Positions 1-9,525 of a DNA stretch of 64,000 bases are shown in pieces. The translations under genes were made by a program, and so were the position numbers. The stretch comes from Thermococcus paralvinellae. Lineage in GTDB: Archaea; Methanobacteriota_B; Thermococci; Thermococcales; Thermococcaceae. Under the pieces are notes generated by a model. That model was not told the DNA's origin. It searched no databases and was given only the letters and a program-made list of their open reading frames with translations. The stretch is from positions 558,001 through 622,000 of the forward strand of contig NZ_CP006965.1 in NCBI RefSeq assembly GCF_000517445.1, in the 5' to 3' direction. Position 1 is the stretch's first letter. The number at the start of each line of letters is the position of its first letter.

Positions 1-790
1 ACAAGAGAGGGTCAAATGCTGAAAATATCAGTGCAATGAACGCTGCCAAGTAGCTTCTCGTAATTTTCAATGCAGCAAAAAATACAAGGAGATTAATTAT
101 TGCGTGAGCAATTAGGCCAGGTAGACGCCAGAATATTGGCTTATCTTGAATTAACATGCCCAGCATTATGAAATCTTTTGCCAAAAATGGATGCTCAGTG
201 TTGAGATAGTTTTGGATGTTCTCCTTATCGGGATACCAGAACCCCGGAATTACATCAACGCCTTCAAGTGTCTTTACATCTTTTAAGAATTCATCGAAAT
301 GCTCTTTTGGAATCTCATAGTATACAGCTGGAAAATTAGTATAGGGCATGTATTTTGTATAATTATATTCTTGGGCAATTTGCCAAACCTTAATCTTCAT
401 GAGATCAACGTTATATTCTCGAGAAAAATTGAATGGAATGTACTCAACCCTTATTCCAAGTTTTGAAGCAAAATCTGGGACTTTTGGTGGTTCGACTGCA
501 GTATAAGTTCTTAGAATTGTAAATCTCCAAAAAGAAACCTTTACTTCTCCCTTAACTTCAGGTTCAGTGAGAAATATTATATTAACGCCTTCACTTCTGG
601 TAGTTTCATTGATGTAATGCACATCAATCCCTAACCGATGTAAGACATTTCGAGAAGCAGAAACGTACCAAACTTCATCACCGATATAGTCGTATAAACC
701 CTCGCTTGAAGCTTGTTTATAAGTGTAGTAAAATGTTCCAACAATGATGAGAGCGAGCAGTGCAAAGTAGAGCTTTTCTCTTCTCTTCAT
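1..790 (-). CDS. PMT-like membrane glycosyltransferase (3' part missing, cut by window edge)
   Basis: The gene runs off the left edge, so only the N-terminal ~263 residues are seen. A short basic start is followed by a membrane helix (about residues 8-25), then an extracytoplasmic stretch holding DEVWY. Further on are an EHPFLAKD segment and WRLPG just before new membrane helices. In GT-C enzymes of the dolichyl-phosphate-mannose protein mannosyltransferase type, the acidic pair after helix 1 and the HP..K segment are typical. It probably moves a sugar from a lipid carrier on the outer face of the membrane. An in-frame ATG at 802 is an alternative start; 790 has GGGAG 5-8 bases upstream. Family call is from motifs only. 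Confidence 0.7.
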   Translation of the reverse strand, partial: MKRREKLYFALLALIIVGTFYYTYKQASSEGLYDYIGDEVWYVSASRNVLHRLGIDVHYINETTRSEGVNIIFLTEPEVKGEVKVSFWRFTILRTYTAVEPPKVPDFASKLGIRVEYIPFNFSREYNVDLMKIKVWQIAQEYNYTKYMPYTNFPAVYYEIPKEHFDEFLKDVKTLEGVDVIPGFWYPDKENIQNYLNTEHPFLAKDFIMLGMLIQDKPIFWRLPGLIAHAIINLLVFFAALKITRSYLAAFIALIFSAFDPLL

Positions 791-879
791 TTCTTCTCCC
801 ATCTCTTCTTTTCTTCTTTGCTTTAAACCTTTTCGCAAAAATTTAAAAGAATCCCTTCCTAGGGGATAGCGGTGAGAGA

Positions 880-2013
880 ATGGAGGAGTACATTGAACTT
901 GCAGTTGAGATGATAAAGAAAGGGTTTGATGAGAGAAAGATTAAGGCGAGGCTTCCAAGAGAGAATGCTGACGAGATAATTGAGATAGCGAGAGCTAGGA
1001 TTAGAGCTAAGGATAAATTTTCGAGAACAGATTTATGGATGGATTTAGAAGGTCTGAGGTATGCCACTCATGAGATAGTTGCTGAATATAGAGCTGAGAG
1101 GGTTAAGCCAGAGAGCATAGCCGATGTGACCTGTGGGATTGGTATACAGCTTATATTTTTCGCCAAATATGCGAGGGAAGCTTATGCAATTGATATTGAT
1201 GAGAGGAAGCTGTTTTATGCAATGAAAAATGCGGAGAAATATGGTGTTAAAGAGAAGATAAAATTCATTCATGGAGATTCTTTGAGTGAGGAAGTTATAA
1301 AGCAAGTAGATGCAGATGTAATATTCTCTGATCCTGCTCGTCCACCAGAAATGCCCGAAAGGAGACTGGAAGATTTACTTCCAAGCCCTCTCAAGATTTA
1401 TGAAGCTTACAAACATAAAACAGATGCATTCATATTTGACTTGCCTCCCCAAATTAGGCGAGAAAAAGTTCCTTGGAGAGGTGAATTTGAATATATTGAT
1501 CTGTATGGACAGCTGAACAGATTAACTTTTTACTTTGAGCCTCTAGCAAAAGCTGAACGTTCTGCAGTTCTTTTGCCAAAGGGTGTTAGGCTTGAAAGCA
1601 ATCCTAACCTTGAAAACATCATTGAGTGGAGCGAGCCTAAAAAATACCTCTACGAGATTCCCCAGAGCGTTGATTATGCTGATTTAATAAATGAGCTATT
1701 CCATGCAGTTAAAGGAAACCTCTATATGTTGCTGAGAGAGAAAAGAAGGATATTGGCAACAAGTGATGATGAAATCAAAAGCGAGTACTTCAAAAGAGCT
1801 TATGTTATTGCTGGAATCGTTAAGTTTCACCCTCTCAGAATTAATGAATTCTTGAGGAAAGAAGGATTTGGAAGGGCAACGCTTAGAATTTCAATCCCAG
1901 ACAGCGAATACTGGCGCTTTAGGAGAAAAGTTGAGAGTAACTTGAAGGGTGAAAAGAGGGCATATGTGTTCCAATATAAGGACAAAGCCATAATTGCTGA
2001 ATCTCTCGAGTAA
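880..2013 (+). CDS. Class I SAM-dependent methyltransferase with THUMP-like C-terminal region
   Basis: The 377-residue protein has a helical N-terminus, then a Rossmann methyltransferase core. The SAM loop reads DVTCGIGIQ (near residue 83) and the motif IV-like segment reads SDPARP (near residue 151). The C-terminal ~70 residues resemble the THUMP-like domain found in a family of predicted RNA methyltransferases. It is likely to act on RNA, but the target cannot be read from sequence. GGTGAGAGA precedes the ATG, and an AT-rich box (ATTTAAAAG, about 840-849) is a plausible TATA. It is divergent from the glycosyltransferase. Confidence 0.8.
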   Translation: MEEYIELAVEMIKKGFDERKIKARLPRENADEIIEIARARIRAKDKFSRTDLWMDLEGLRYATHEIVAEYRAERVKPESIADVTCGIGIQLIFFAKYAREAYAIDIDERKLFYAMKNAEKYGVKEKIKFIHGDSLSEEVIKQVDADVIFSDPARPPEMPERRLEDLLPSPLKIYEAYKHKTDAFIFDLPPQIRREKVPWRGEFEYIDLYGQLNRLTFYFEPLAKAERSAVLLPKGVRLESNPNLENIIEWSEPKKYLYEIPQSVDYADLINELFHAVKGNLYMLLREKRRILATSDDEIKSEYFKRAYVIAGIVKFHPLRINEFLRKEGFGRATLRISIPDSEYWRFRRKVESNLKGEKRAYVFQYKDKAIIAESLE

Positions 2014-2051
2014 GTTTTTATGAAATTTTCAAGCTAAAGAAGAAAAGAAAG

Positions 2052-2843
2052 CTAGATCACTCTCTTTGCAAACCTCTTGTAGTAGTGAAAGAGGTCAAGG
2101 GCCCATTTTCTAGCTTTTGGATCATAGCTAACCAAGTCCATGGTCATGTCGTACCTACCATCAGGGAATAACAAACCAAATGAAAGTACCGAATCTGTAA
2201 CTGTGAATGAAACTCTAGGATTCCAGTCTAAAGTATAAATGCGCATGTTTGGAAGCTCCTTTAAGGCTTCCACTTCCTTTGGATCAAGCATTTTGAGAAG
2301 CATTTCAAAAGTTTTCTCTGGTAATACTGCTTCAATATCTGCCTTTTTAAAAGCTAACTCTAAAAACGCTTTTGAATATTCTTCAAACACAACTGAAGAA
2401 ATTGCTCTGACCCATTTTGCGTTTCTAATAAGTTCCAGATAAACCTCATGAGGAGATTTCAGCTCATCAGGAGAAGCAATTATAAGCTTAGAGTTTTTAA
2501 GATCCCCAATTGTTTTGAGGAATTCTTCTGGAACAGACTTAACATCATGAGTTATCCAGAAGCTTTCAAATTTAACTATGGAATCAAATGAATCAATGAT
2601 GTTTCTAAGCTGAATGTACATTAGGTATCCAACATTTGTGAGTCCATACTCTTTTGTGTCCTCTTTTTGGTACACTATATTTTTGCTTTCTAATGATTTT
2701 AGAGCATGAAGTATTGAAGAAGGTGTTGATTTTAATTCGACTTGAAGATCTTTCAATAGTTTAGGACCATTCCCCAATGATAAAATCAGTTTGCGCCTTA
2801 AGTCTGAACTTATTATGAATTTCAATAGATTTTCAGCGTTCAT
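2052..2843 (-). CDS. FilR1-type winged-helix transcriptional regulator (DUF1724)
   Basis: This is a 263-residue protein. An N-terminal winged helix (about residues 1-75, with TPSSILHALKSLES as the recognition helix region) is joined to a C-terminal FilR1/DUF1724-like domain ending in a conserved aromatic-rich helix. Such regulators occur widely in methanogens and Thermococcales. The chosen start is preceded by GTGGGGGATAATA; an upstream in-frame ATG adds nine residues but lacks a ribosome site. A TATA box on the minus strand lies near 2899-2906. Convergent with the upstream methyltransferase. The regulated genes are unknown. Confidence 0.75.
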   Translation of the reverse strand: MNAENLLKFIISSDLRRKLILSLGNGPKLLKDLQVELKSTPSSILHALKSLESKNIVYQKEDTKEYGLTNVGYLMYIQLRNIIDSFDSIVKFESFWITHDVKSVPEEFLKTIGDLKNSKLIIASPDELKSPHEVYLELIRNAKWVRAISSVVFEEYSKAFLELAFKKADIEAVLPEKTFEMLLKMLDPKEVEALKELPNMRIYTLDWNPRVSFTVTDSVLSFGLLFPDGRYDMTMDLVSYDPKARKWALDLFHYYKRFAKRVI

Positions 2844-2994
2844 TATTATCCCCCACTTTTTATTTTTCAACAGTTTTATTTAATATTTTTTCAGGCTATA
2901 TAAAAATTAGTCTAATAAAATTTCGCATATGATGATAAAATAGAACCCAAGAATTTCTCAACAAGGCACAAATAATAGATTAAAATATCCCAGA

Positions 2995-3201
2995 TTATTC
3001 ATCCAAAGTTCCCTCACTAATTTTAACATTTCTTATCTTCTTTGAACCAATTCTAAGAGCTTTGAAATAATTTATGTGCTCCTCAGGAAGAAAACTGTCA
3101 AGCTTAGTTGGTCGAAGGCGCTTCTTTTTAATAGTTTTTGTACTCTTTTCCTTACTTATTTTCACTGAGGATGTAATGAATTCATCAAGTTTTTTGTCCA
3201 T
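2995..3201 (-). CDS. Small basic protein of unknown function
   Basis: This 68-residue protein is rich in Lys and Arg in its first half and has the segment [19 protein letters not shown] in the middle. No catalytic motif is seen. The start is well supported by GGTGAGGAG directly upstream, and by a TATA box (TATATAAG on the minus strand, about 3231-3239) at the right distance for a short leader. I recognise no named family; it has the look of a small conserved Thermococcales protein, possibly nucleic-acid binding given its charge. Confidence 0.6.
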   Translation of the reverse strand: MDKKLDEFITSSVKISKEKSTKTIKKKRLRPTKLDSFLPEEHINYFKALRIGSKKIRNVKISEGTLDE

Positions 3202-3459
3202 CTCCTCACCCGAAGAAATTGAAGATTTCGCTTATATAGGTTTTTTGATAAATACTAAAATCCATGTACAGGATGGGGATACCAGAAGTAACAAGAATGA
3301 ACACTGTTTTTGCAGATGAAAGTATAATAAACAGTATTTTATCATATAAAACCTTGTGAAATGGTACTGAGCAAAATTTTGAAACGATTTTCAGAGAAAC
3401 TCTTTTAATTACTAACACTGTCTAACAAAAGATAGTAACCATAAAAATGGGGGATAAAA

Positions 3460-5270
3460 ATGTGTGGAATCATTGGATACATCGGTGAAAGAAAAGCCTG
3501 TCATGTCATCGTTGATGGCCTTAAACGATTGGAGTACAGAGGTTATGATTCTGTGGGAGTTGTAACAGAAGCAGATGGAAAGTTGCACATCAAGAAAGGT
3601 GCCGGAAAAATTGATGAGCTCAAAGAGAAGCTTAACCTCCTTGAAATGCCTGGAAAAAGAGGTATTGGGCACACAAGATGGGCAACGCACGGAATTCCAA
3701 ATGATGTAAATGCTCATCCCCATACTGATTGTACCGGAGAGATAGCTATTGTCCATAATGGTATAATTGAAAACTATCTCGAGCTTAAAGAAGAGCTTCT
3801 TCAAAAAGGACATAAATTTAAAAGTGACACTGATACTGAAGTCATTGCTCATTTAATAGAAGATGCTCTGAGAGACTTTAAGAACTTTGAAGACGCCCTT
3901 AGATACGCACTCCTCAAACTTAAAGGCTCTTTTGCACTTGGAATAATTTATACAAAGGATAAGGAGCATCTCTACTTTGTGAGAAATGAGAGCCCTCTTG
4001 TTCTTGGTATTGGAGAGGGTGAGATGTTTGCTGCTTCAGACATTCCAGCATTCCTCCCGTACACTAACAAAGCCGTATTTCTTGACGACGGTGAATATGC
4101 CATTGTAACCAAAAATTCATTTGTTGTTAAAGACCTGAAAACGGGAGAGATTAAAGATAAAAAAGTCCACGAAATTAGTTGGACGCTAGAAATGGCAGAG
4201 AAACAAGGATTCCCACACTTCATGCTCAAAGAGATTCATGAACAGCCAAAGGCAATAAAGGAAGCGATATATGGGAATGCTGAGATAATAAATAAAATTG
4301 CTAAAGAAATCTCAAATTACGAGAAAATATTCATTGTTGCCATGGGAACTTCGTATCATGCTGGAATTGTGGGTAAGTATCTTTTCCAGAGGCTTGCAAA
4401 AAAAAAGTTCCAGTGGTTGAAGATGCAAGTGAATTCAGGTATGAGTTTGAAGATTTAGTTGATGAAAATACACTTGTCATAGCAATTACACAAAGTGGAG
4501 AGACTGCTGACACTTTGGCAGCAATAAAGCTAGCTAAAAAGAAAGGTGCAAAAGTTCTGAGCATAGTGAACGTTGTGGGTAGCATGGCAACAAGAATCAG
4601 CGACCTTGTTCTTTACACTCATGCAGGACCAGAAATAGGCGTTGCTGCTACAAAGACGTATACAACACAATTAACAGTCTTAACGATGCTTGCAATTGCT
4701 CTGGCTAAGCATCTTAAAACAACTGAAGAAGAATACCTCAAAAAACTCGAAGCTCAGCTGTATGAGATGCCAAAATATGTTGAGGTAGCTTTGGGTTATG
4801 AAAGTAAGATAAGAGCACTTAGTGAGGAGCTTAAAGAGAAAAAAGATTTCTTCTACATAGGAAGGGGTATAAGCCTTGCTACTGCGCTTGAAGGCGCTCT
4901 TAAGCTTAAGGAGATAAGTTATATACATGCAGAAGGACTCTCAGCTGGAGAATTGAAACATGGCCCATTGGCTTTAATTGAAGAAGGTGTTCCAGTTGTA
5001 GCAGTTGCTCCAAGTGGGAAAACATTTGAGAAAATGATATCAAACATTCAAGAGGCTAAGGCCAGAGGAGCCTTAATCATAAGCCTCGGAGATAACGAAG
5101 AGTTAGAAAAAGTAAGTGATATCTGGATAAAAATGCCTAAAGTCGATGAGGTTTTGAGTCCTATAGTTTATATAGTTCCATTGCAATTATTAGCATATCA
5201 TTTGGCTGTCTTGAGAGGCAATGATCCAGATAAGCCGAGAAATCTAGCAAAATCTGTAACAGTCGAATGA
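3460..5270 (+). CDS. glmS: Glutamine--fructose-6-phosphate aminotransferase, with a -1 frameshift in an A9 tract
   Basis: GlmS makes glucosamine-6-phosphate from fructose-6-phosphate and glutamine, the entry to UDP-GlcNAc. Frame 1 (3460-4458) starts MCGIIGYIG with the catalytic Cys2 and holds the glutaminase domain and start of the first SIS domain. The rest ([22 protein letters not shown], the C-terminal [13 protein letters not shown]) is read in a second frame to 5270. The switch is at nine A residues (4398-4406): a -1 slip, or one extra A, gives an intact ~603-residue enzyme of normal length. No other damage is seen. It is followed 10 bp later by aglB, so sugar supply and protein glycosylation are coupled. 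The shift may be a sequencing error, slippage or a true mutation. Confidence 0.9.
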
Positions 5271-5280
5271 GGTGGTTTGA

Positions 5281-8118
5281 ATGGTGAAGACAAAAACCAA
5301 GAAAAAAATAGAAGAAAAATCCGAATCATCTTCTTTTAATTTTGCTAAAATTAGGAGATATGCGTTTCCAATTTTGGCACTGCTTGTGGCAGTCATAGGC
5401 TTCAAGATCAGATACCAAACAGCAAGCTACAAATATTTCATAGATCCGGATACATTTTATCACTTTGAAATTTACAAGCTCACGATAAAGGAATGGATAC
5501 CAAAATATTATATGATGGCAGATGCTCCATTTGGGGCTAAAATAGCCGAGCCCCTTGGACTTTACATCTTACCTGCCATACTGTATAAGATTCTCTCAGT
5601 GTTTGGATACAGTGAAATAGCAGTGTTCAAGCTCTGGCCTCCGTTAGTAGGATTTTTCAGCATTATTGCAATCTATTTACTCGGAAAGAAGTTTCACTCA
5701 GACTGGGCTGGGCTATGGGCTGCTACAATCATGATGTTTTCAACAGCCCACTTTGTCAGAACATTTTCAGGAAATAACAGAGGTGATGGACCATTCTTAA
5801 TGCTGTTCTTGTATGCAACGCTCTCGCTGTTCGCTTACCTCAAAACGAGAGATAAGAAAAGATACATCTGGGGGGTGCTTTTTATAGTTCTTTCAGTAGC
5901 TTCTCTAAGCGTCTGGAATGGTTCGCCGTTTGGCTTAATGGTTTTCCTTGGCTTTGCAAGTGTTTACGCGATTTTATTGTTCATTTTTGGAAATATTGAA
6001 AAGCTCAAAGAGTTCATCAGAGACTTTTACCCAGCGTATTTCGGAGTGTTAGTTTTAGGTTACCTCCTAACTTTCCAGAGCATCATCCAAGTTAGAGCGT
6101 TTATAAAATTTGCATTTGAAGTCTTCGTTGGCTTGGTGTTGTTGACTCTAATAATGCTCTACGGCGAGAGATTCAGGCTCAACTATTCAGACAAAAAGCA
6201 CAGATTTGCAGTAGTGGCAATAATAATTCTCATAGGATTTGCAGGGGCTTATGCCTACGTGGGTCCAAAGCTTTTCAGGCTCATGAGCGGTGCATATCAA
6301 TCAACTCAGATTTATGAGACAGTGCAGGAGCTGGCAAAGACAACATGGAGTGATGTCTCAACGTACTATGCAGTGAAGTCTTCCGATGGCATGATATTTC
6401 TTCTTTCACTTCTTGGCATTGGGACAGTGATAGTGCGCTTCTTAAACAGCTTACTTAGACATGGAGAAGTCAATGAAAAGCAACTGTTTGTACTGATTTA
6501 CTATGTAATGTCTCTTTATTTAATGTGGACTGCAGTAAGATTTTTGTTCTTGGCTTCGGGCGCTGTCATATTAGTATTTGGGATATTAATTGGAGAGCTG
6601 TTTAGCCTCGTTGAGAATATGAAAGAAAAAACATCTACAAAAGCTTTGTACGCAGTGCTTCTAATAATTTTGTTCATACCAATCCCAATAGTTGGTGCAA
6701 CCACTATGAATTCCCAGGCAAAAGCTATGGCAAAAGCAGGTTCAGTAACTCCTTCTTGGGAAGATGTCCTTAAGTGGCTCAATCAGAACACTCCAAAACT
6801 TTCAACCGCTACCTCATGGTGGGATTATGGATACTGGATTGAGAGTTCTCTGCTAGGAAACAGAAGATCTCCAGCAGATGGAGGTCACGCAAGGGATAGA
6901 GATTACATACTGGCGAGATTCCTTGCAAATGATGGACTAAAGAGTGAAGTTGATTTTGAGAGCTGGGAGCTTAACTATTTCATAATCTGGACATATGACT
7001 ATGCAAAGTTCAACGCAATAAGTTACCTTGGTGGAGCAATAAGCAGAAAGGAAAGGGATAATCTTGCCATGATTCTGCCTTTCCAGAAGTATGGAGACAA
7101 TCTCTATGCTCTAAGCCAGAACCAACTTATAAGGGTGCTTGAAGAAAATGGTAAAAAGAGAGTTGTAATTCAGATTGGAAATCAGCAACTTGAACCTATA
7201 CAGACGATATTTGCCCAGACAGGAGAAGTTGTCAAAGGACAAGGAACTTATCCTGGAATTGTGTGGATATTCCCCAATTATGCAATCTTAACATACCAAA
7301 AAGTTGCCCTCAGCAACTTCTTCAGAATGGCATTTCTAGGTGGGAATGGAGTTCCAAACTTCCAGCTTGTTAAGTCAACAGGAGATATCAATGTGTATGA
7401 GTTCCATCCATTCATAGTGTACAGGATAGACATATACAAAAACGGAACATGGACTCCAATCAAAAAGCTTGAACCAGGAGAATATAAAGCCAAACTCTAC
7501 ATCTCAGCATTTGGCAGAGATGTGAAGGATGCAACAATAAAGCTCAGAGCATACAAGGATGGAAAGCTGATAGCTGATGAAACAGTAGCAACCAATGTTA
7601 ACATAGACCACCTCAACGAAAAGCCAATTGAAGTAACATTAAATGTCCCAAATGCCACCAAATACGAGCTTGTGCTTACTCAAAAAGGTCCAGTGGGAGT
7701 ATTAGCTGGTATTCCAATGCTTAATGGGGAACCCGTTAATCCTATATATGTTGTAAAAGAAGGCCAGAGTGGAAAGCTTAAGCTCACAGCTGAATTTGAC
7801 AAAGATTACACAGTCAGCCTATACTTGAGGGCCACAATAATATATCTGGTCAGAACGCAAGGAACAAGTAATGAAGACGAAAATGCGGCATTTGAGCCCC
7901 ACATGGACATCATAAAGTATGTTCCAGTTAAAGAAGGTATCTCAGTTAAAGCTGGTGTGAACACAATAACGGCAGATGTAGAGATGCCCCAGGTCTTTGC
8001 TCAGTATATAGAACAGCTCAAGCAGAAATATGGAGCTGATAAAGTAATTGTTAGAGGCAAGAGAATTGAGCCAGTGTTTATAGCAGACAAAGAGTATGTG
8101 ATTTATAAGCAAGGTTAG
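5281..8118 (+). CDS. aglB: Dolichyl-phosphooligosaccharide--protein glycotransferase AglB (STT3)
   Basis: AglB transfers a lipid-linked oligosaccharide to Asn in N-X-S/T sequons on the outer face of the membrane. The 945-residue length matches the long Thermococcales form. The N-terminal half has about 13 hydrophobic helices. The DPDTFYHFE segment near residue 59 and RTFSGNNRGDG near residue 160 carry the acidic metal-binding residues. WWDYG is at residues 513-517. The C-terminal 400 residues form the soluble domain with beta-rich modules. GGTGG lies just upstream of the ATG. It follows glmS closely and is probably co-transcribed. Its 3' end overlaps the convergent ParB-like gene by 4 bp. Confidence 0.97.
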   Translation: MVKTKTKKKIEEKSESSSFNFAKIRRYAFPILALLVAVIGFKIRYQTASYKYFIDPDTFYHFEIYKLTIKEWIPKYYMMADAPFGAKIAEPLGLYILPAILYKILSVFGYSEIAVFKLWPPLVGFFSIIAIYLLGKKFHSDWAGLWAATIMMFSTAHFVRTFSGNNRGDGPFLMLFLYATLSLFAYLKTRDKKRYIWGVLFIVLSVASLSVWNGSPFGLMVFLGFASVYAILLFIFGNIEKLKEFIRDFYPAYFGVLVLGYLLTFQSIIQVRAFIKFAFEVFVGLVLLTLIMLYGERFRLNYSDKKHRFAVVAIIILIGFAGAYAYVGPKLFRLMSGAYQSTQIYETVQELAKTTWSDVSTYYAVKSSDGMIFLLSLLGIGTVIVRFLNSLLRHGEVNEKQLFVLIYYVMSLYLMWTAVRFLFLASGAVILVFGILIGELFSLVENMKEKTSTKALYAVLLIILFIPIPIVGATTMNSQAKAMAKAGSVTPSWEDVLKWLNQNTPKLSTATSWWDYGYWIESSLLGNRRSPADGGHARDRDYILARFLANDGLKSEVDFESWELNYFIIWTYDYAKFNAISYLGGAISRKERDNLAMILPFQKYGDNLYALSQNQLIRVLEENGKKRVVIQIGNQQLEPIQTIFAQTGEVVKGQGTYPGIVWIFPNYAILTYQKVALSNFFRMAFLGGNGVPNFQLVKSTGDINVYEFHPFIVYRIDIYKNGTWTPIKKLEPGEYKAKLYISAFGRDVKDATIKLRAYKDGKLIADETVATNVNIDHLNEKPIEVTLNVPNATKYELVLTQKGPVGVLAGIPMLNGEPVNPIYVVKEGQSGKLKLTAEFDKDYTVSLYLRATIIYLVRTQGTSNEDENAAFEPHMDIIKYVPVKEGISVKAGVNTITADVEMPQVFAQYIEQLKQKYGADKVIVRGKRIEPVFIADKEYVIYKQG

Positions 8119-8534
8119 CCCTTGTCTCTCACTATTTTTATATCGTCTAAACTTTTTAGTTTTGATCTTTGAACCGTTTCTTCAATTTTTGTCTCAATTT
8201 CTTCTCTTGGTTTTAGAATTAAGCATTCTACTTGGGAAAATCCAAGCTTTTTAAGTGCATAAGCTCTGTGGTGGCCATCAAGGATATAATACCCCTCTCG
8301 ATGTTCCAACACTATGATAGGAGCATCATAGCCATGCTTAATCTCTTGGAGAACAACCAGCAGCTTCGCTTCACTGAGTTCTCTCTGGGTTGGTATCAGA
8401 ATATCAAGCGGGAGATATTTGTGGTCTATGTTGAACTTAACGCCATAAATGAGTTCATTCTCCCGTTTGAGGTGCCTTGCTCTTTCAAATGCCTTCTCCC
8501 TTGTTATCAAAATGATCTCTTCTTTCTCTGTCAC
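8115..8534 (-). CDS. ParB/SerK-fold protein
   Basis: This 139-residue protein carries the ParB-like signature DGHHRAYALKKLG near residue 107, preceded by a PIIVLEHREGYYILDG strand pair. The fold is shared by ParB, sulfiredoxin and the ADP-dependent serine kinase SerK of Thermococcus, whose active site uses this kind of DGHHR segment. It is shorter than SerK as I recall that family, so a kinase role is only a possibility. The start is a GTG overlapping the TGA of the upstream methyltransferase (GTGA), with AGGGGAAT before it. That coupling indicates co-translation with the upstream gene. Confidence 0.7.
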   Translation of the reverse strand: MTEKEEIILITREKAFERARHLKRENELIYGVKFNIDHKYLPLDILIPTQRELSEAKLLVVLQEIKHGYDAPIIVLEHREGYYILDGHHRAYALKKLGFSQVECLILKPREEIETKIEETVQRSKLKSLDDIKIVRDKG

Positions 8535-9208
8535 TTTTTAATTCCCCTAACAGCTATGAAGGCTCCAATACTTTTCAAATTTTTGTTAAATTTCTGGTCA
8601 ACTTTTTCAGCAATTTCAACAAATGGAAAGAACGGTGGGAAAAATATAATACCTCTGCTCTCTACATTATCAAATCCTGTATTTGTCAAGAGTGTTTCTA
8701 ATTCTTTTGGAGTATAGAACCTTGCATATCTGTATGCTGTTTCGATAAAAATGCTTTTAAATCGTTTGAAAAGGAACCATAAACTTCTTCCATTCATAGT
8801 TCCAATGACAACTTCTCCTCCCGGCTTTAATACTCGATGTATCTCATTTAGAACTTTTTCAGGTTCATAGATAAACTCGAACATTGTAACGCTTAATACC
8901 AAATCAAAGACTTCTTTTTTGAATGGCAAGTTATATGCATTAGCTCGAATAAAGAGAACATTAGGAAGCTTGGACTTGGCAATTTTAAGCATCTCTTGAC
9001 TTAAATCGACTCCTATCACATCAAAGCCTCTCCTATAAAGTTCAGTGGTATAGTTTCCAGTACCGCAGCCCAAATCCAGAGCTTTTCCTCTCTTTGTTTT
9101 AATCATGGAGAAAATAAGTTTCTTTTCTGTTCTATCAACGTACTGGCCAACTTTTGTTTGATACCATGTATCGTAGCGGTGAGCAATTTTGTCGAAGTAT
9201 TGTACCAT
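8531..9208 (-). CDS. Class I SAM-dependent methyltransferase (UbiE/COQ5-like)
   Basis: The 225-residue protein opens with QYFDKIAHRYDTWY, a typical lead-in for small-molecule methyltransferases. The SAM loop ALDLGCGTGNYT is near residue 45, followed by VIGVDLSQEML and the post-II segment LVLSVTMFEF. The C-terminus is hydrophobic. The substrate is unknown. The start chosen (ATG at 9208) lies four bases after the MoaD stop and has GGTGGTGG upstream; the longer reading would overlap moaD. It forms a run moaD-methyltransferase-ParB-like in one transcript. Confidence 0.8.
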   Translation of the reverse strand: MVQYFDKIAHRYDTWYQTKVGQYVDRTEKKLIFSMIKTKRGKALDLGCGTGNYTTELYRRGFDVIGVDLSQEMLKIAKSKLPNVLFIRANAYNLPFKKEVFDLVLSVTMFEFIYEPEKVLNEIHRVLKPGGEVVIGTMNGRSLWFLFKRFKSIFIETAYRYARFYTPKELETLLTNTGFDNVESRGIIFFPPFFPFVEIAEKVDQKFNKNLKSIGAFIAVRGIKK

Positions 9209-9212
9209 CCCT

Positions 9213-9476
9213 TTATCCACCACCAGCTGGAGGGAATACATGAATTACATCCTCTTCCTTCAGCTCGGTATCCCAGAGCTTTAGGTGAACAATGTTATGC
9301 CCGTTCACAAGTATCATTCCGTTGACATCACCGTCTTCATCGATTAACTCTTTCTTAATCCCCGGAAACATCTTATCAAGCTTGTCTAGGAGTTCTCCTA
9401 CGGTTCTTACTCCACTGATTTCAATTTCCTTCTTTCCAGTTAAGTCTCTCAATGTGGCATAAAACTTCACCTTCAT
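9213..9476 (-). CDS. MoaD/ThiS-like ubiquitin-fold sulfur carrier
   Basis: An 87-residue beta-grasp protein with KFYATLRDLTGKKEIE at the start, LLDKLDKMFPG in the middle and VIHVFPPAGGG at the end. The exposed Gly-Gly tail is what E1-like enzymes adenylate and thiocarboxylate for molybdopterin/tungstopterin synthesis, or for SAMP-type protein conjugation. The tail here is three Gly, one more than the usual pair. GGTGAG is placed correctly before the ATG. Thermococcales depend on tungstopterin enzymes, so a pterin role is likely, but no partner gene is adjacent. Confidence 0.8.
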   Translation of the reverse strand: MKVKFYATLRDLTGKKEIEISGVRTVGELLDKLDKMFPGIKKELIDEDGDVNGMILVNGHNIVHLKLWDTELKEEDVIHVFPPAGGG

Positions 9477-9525
9477 TAGACTCACCAAAATCAAGTTTTA
9501 GAGTTTGGAAATAAAGATTTTTCTC

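Noticed and set aside
2928-2960. ATGATGA as a box C
   Set aside because: No CTGA boxes at guide distance on either side.
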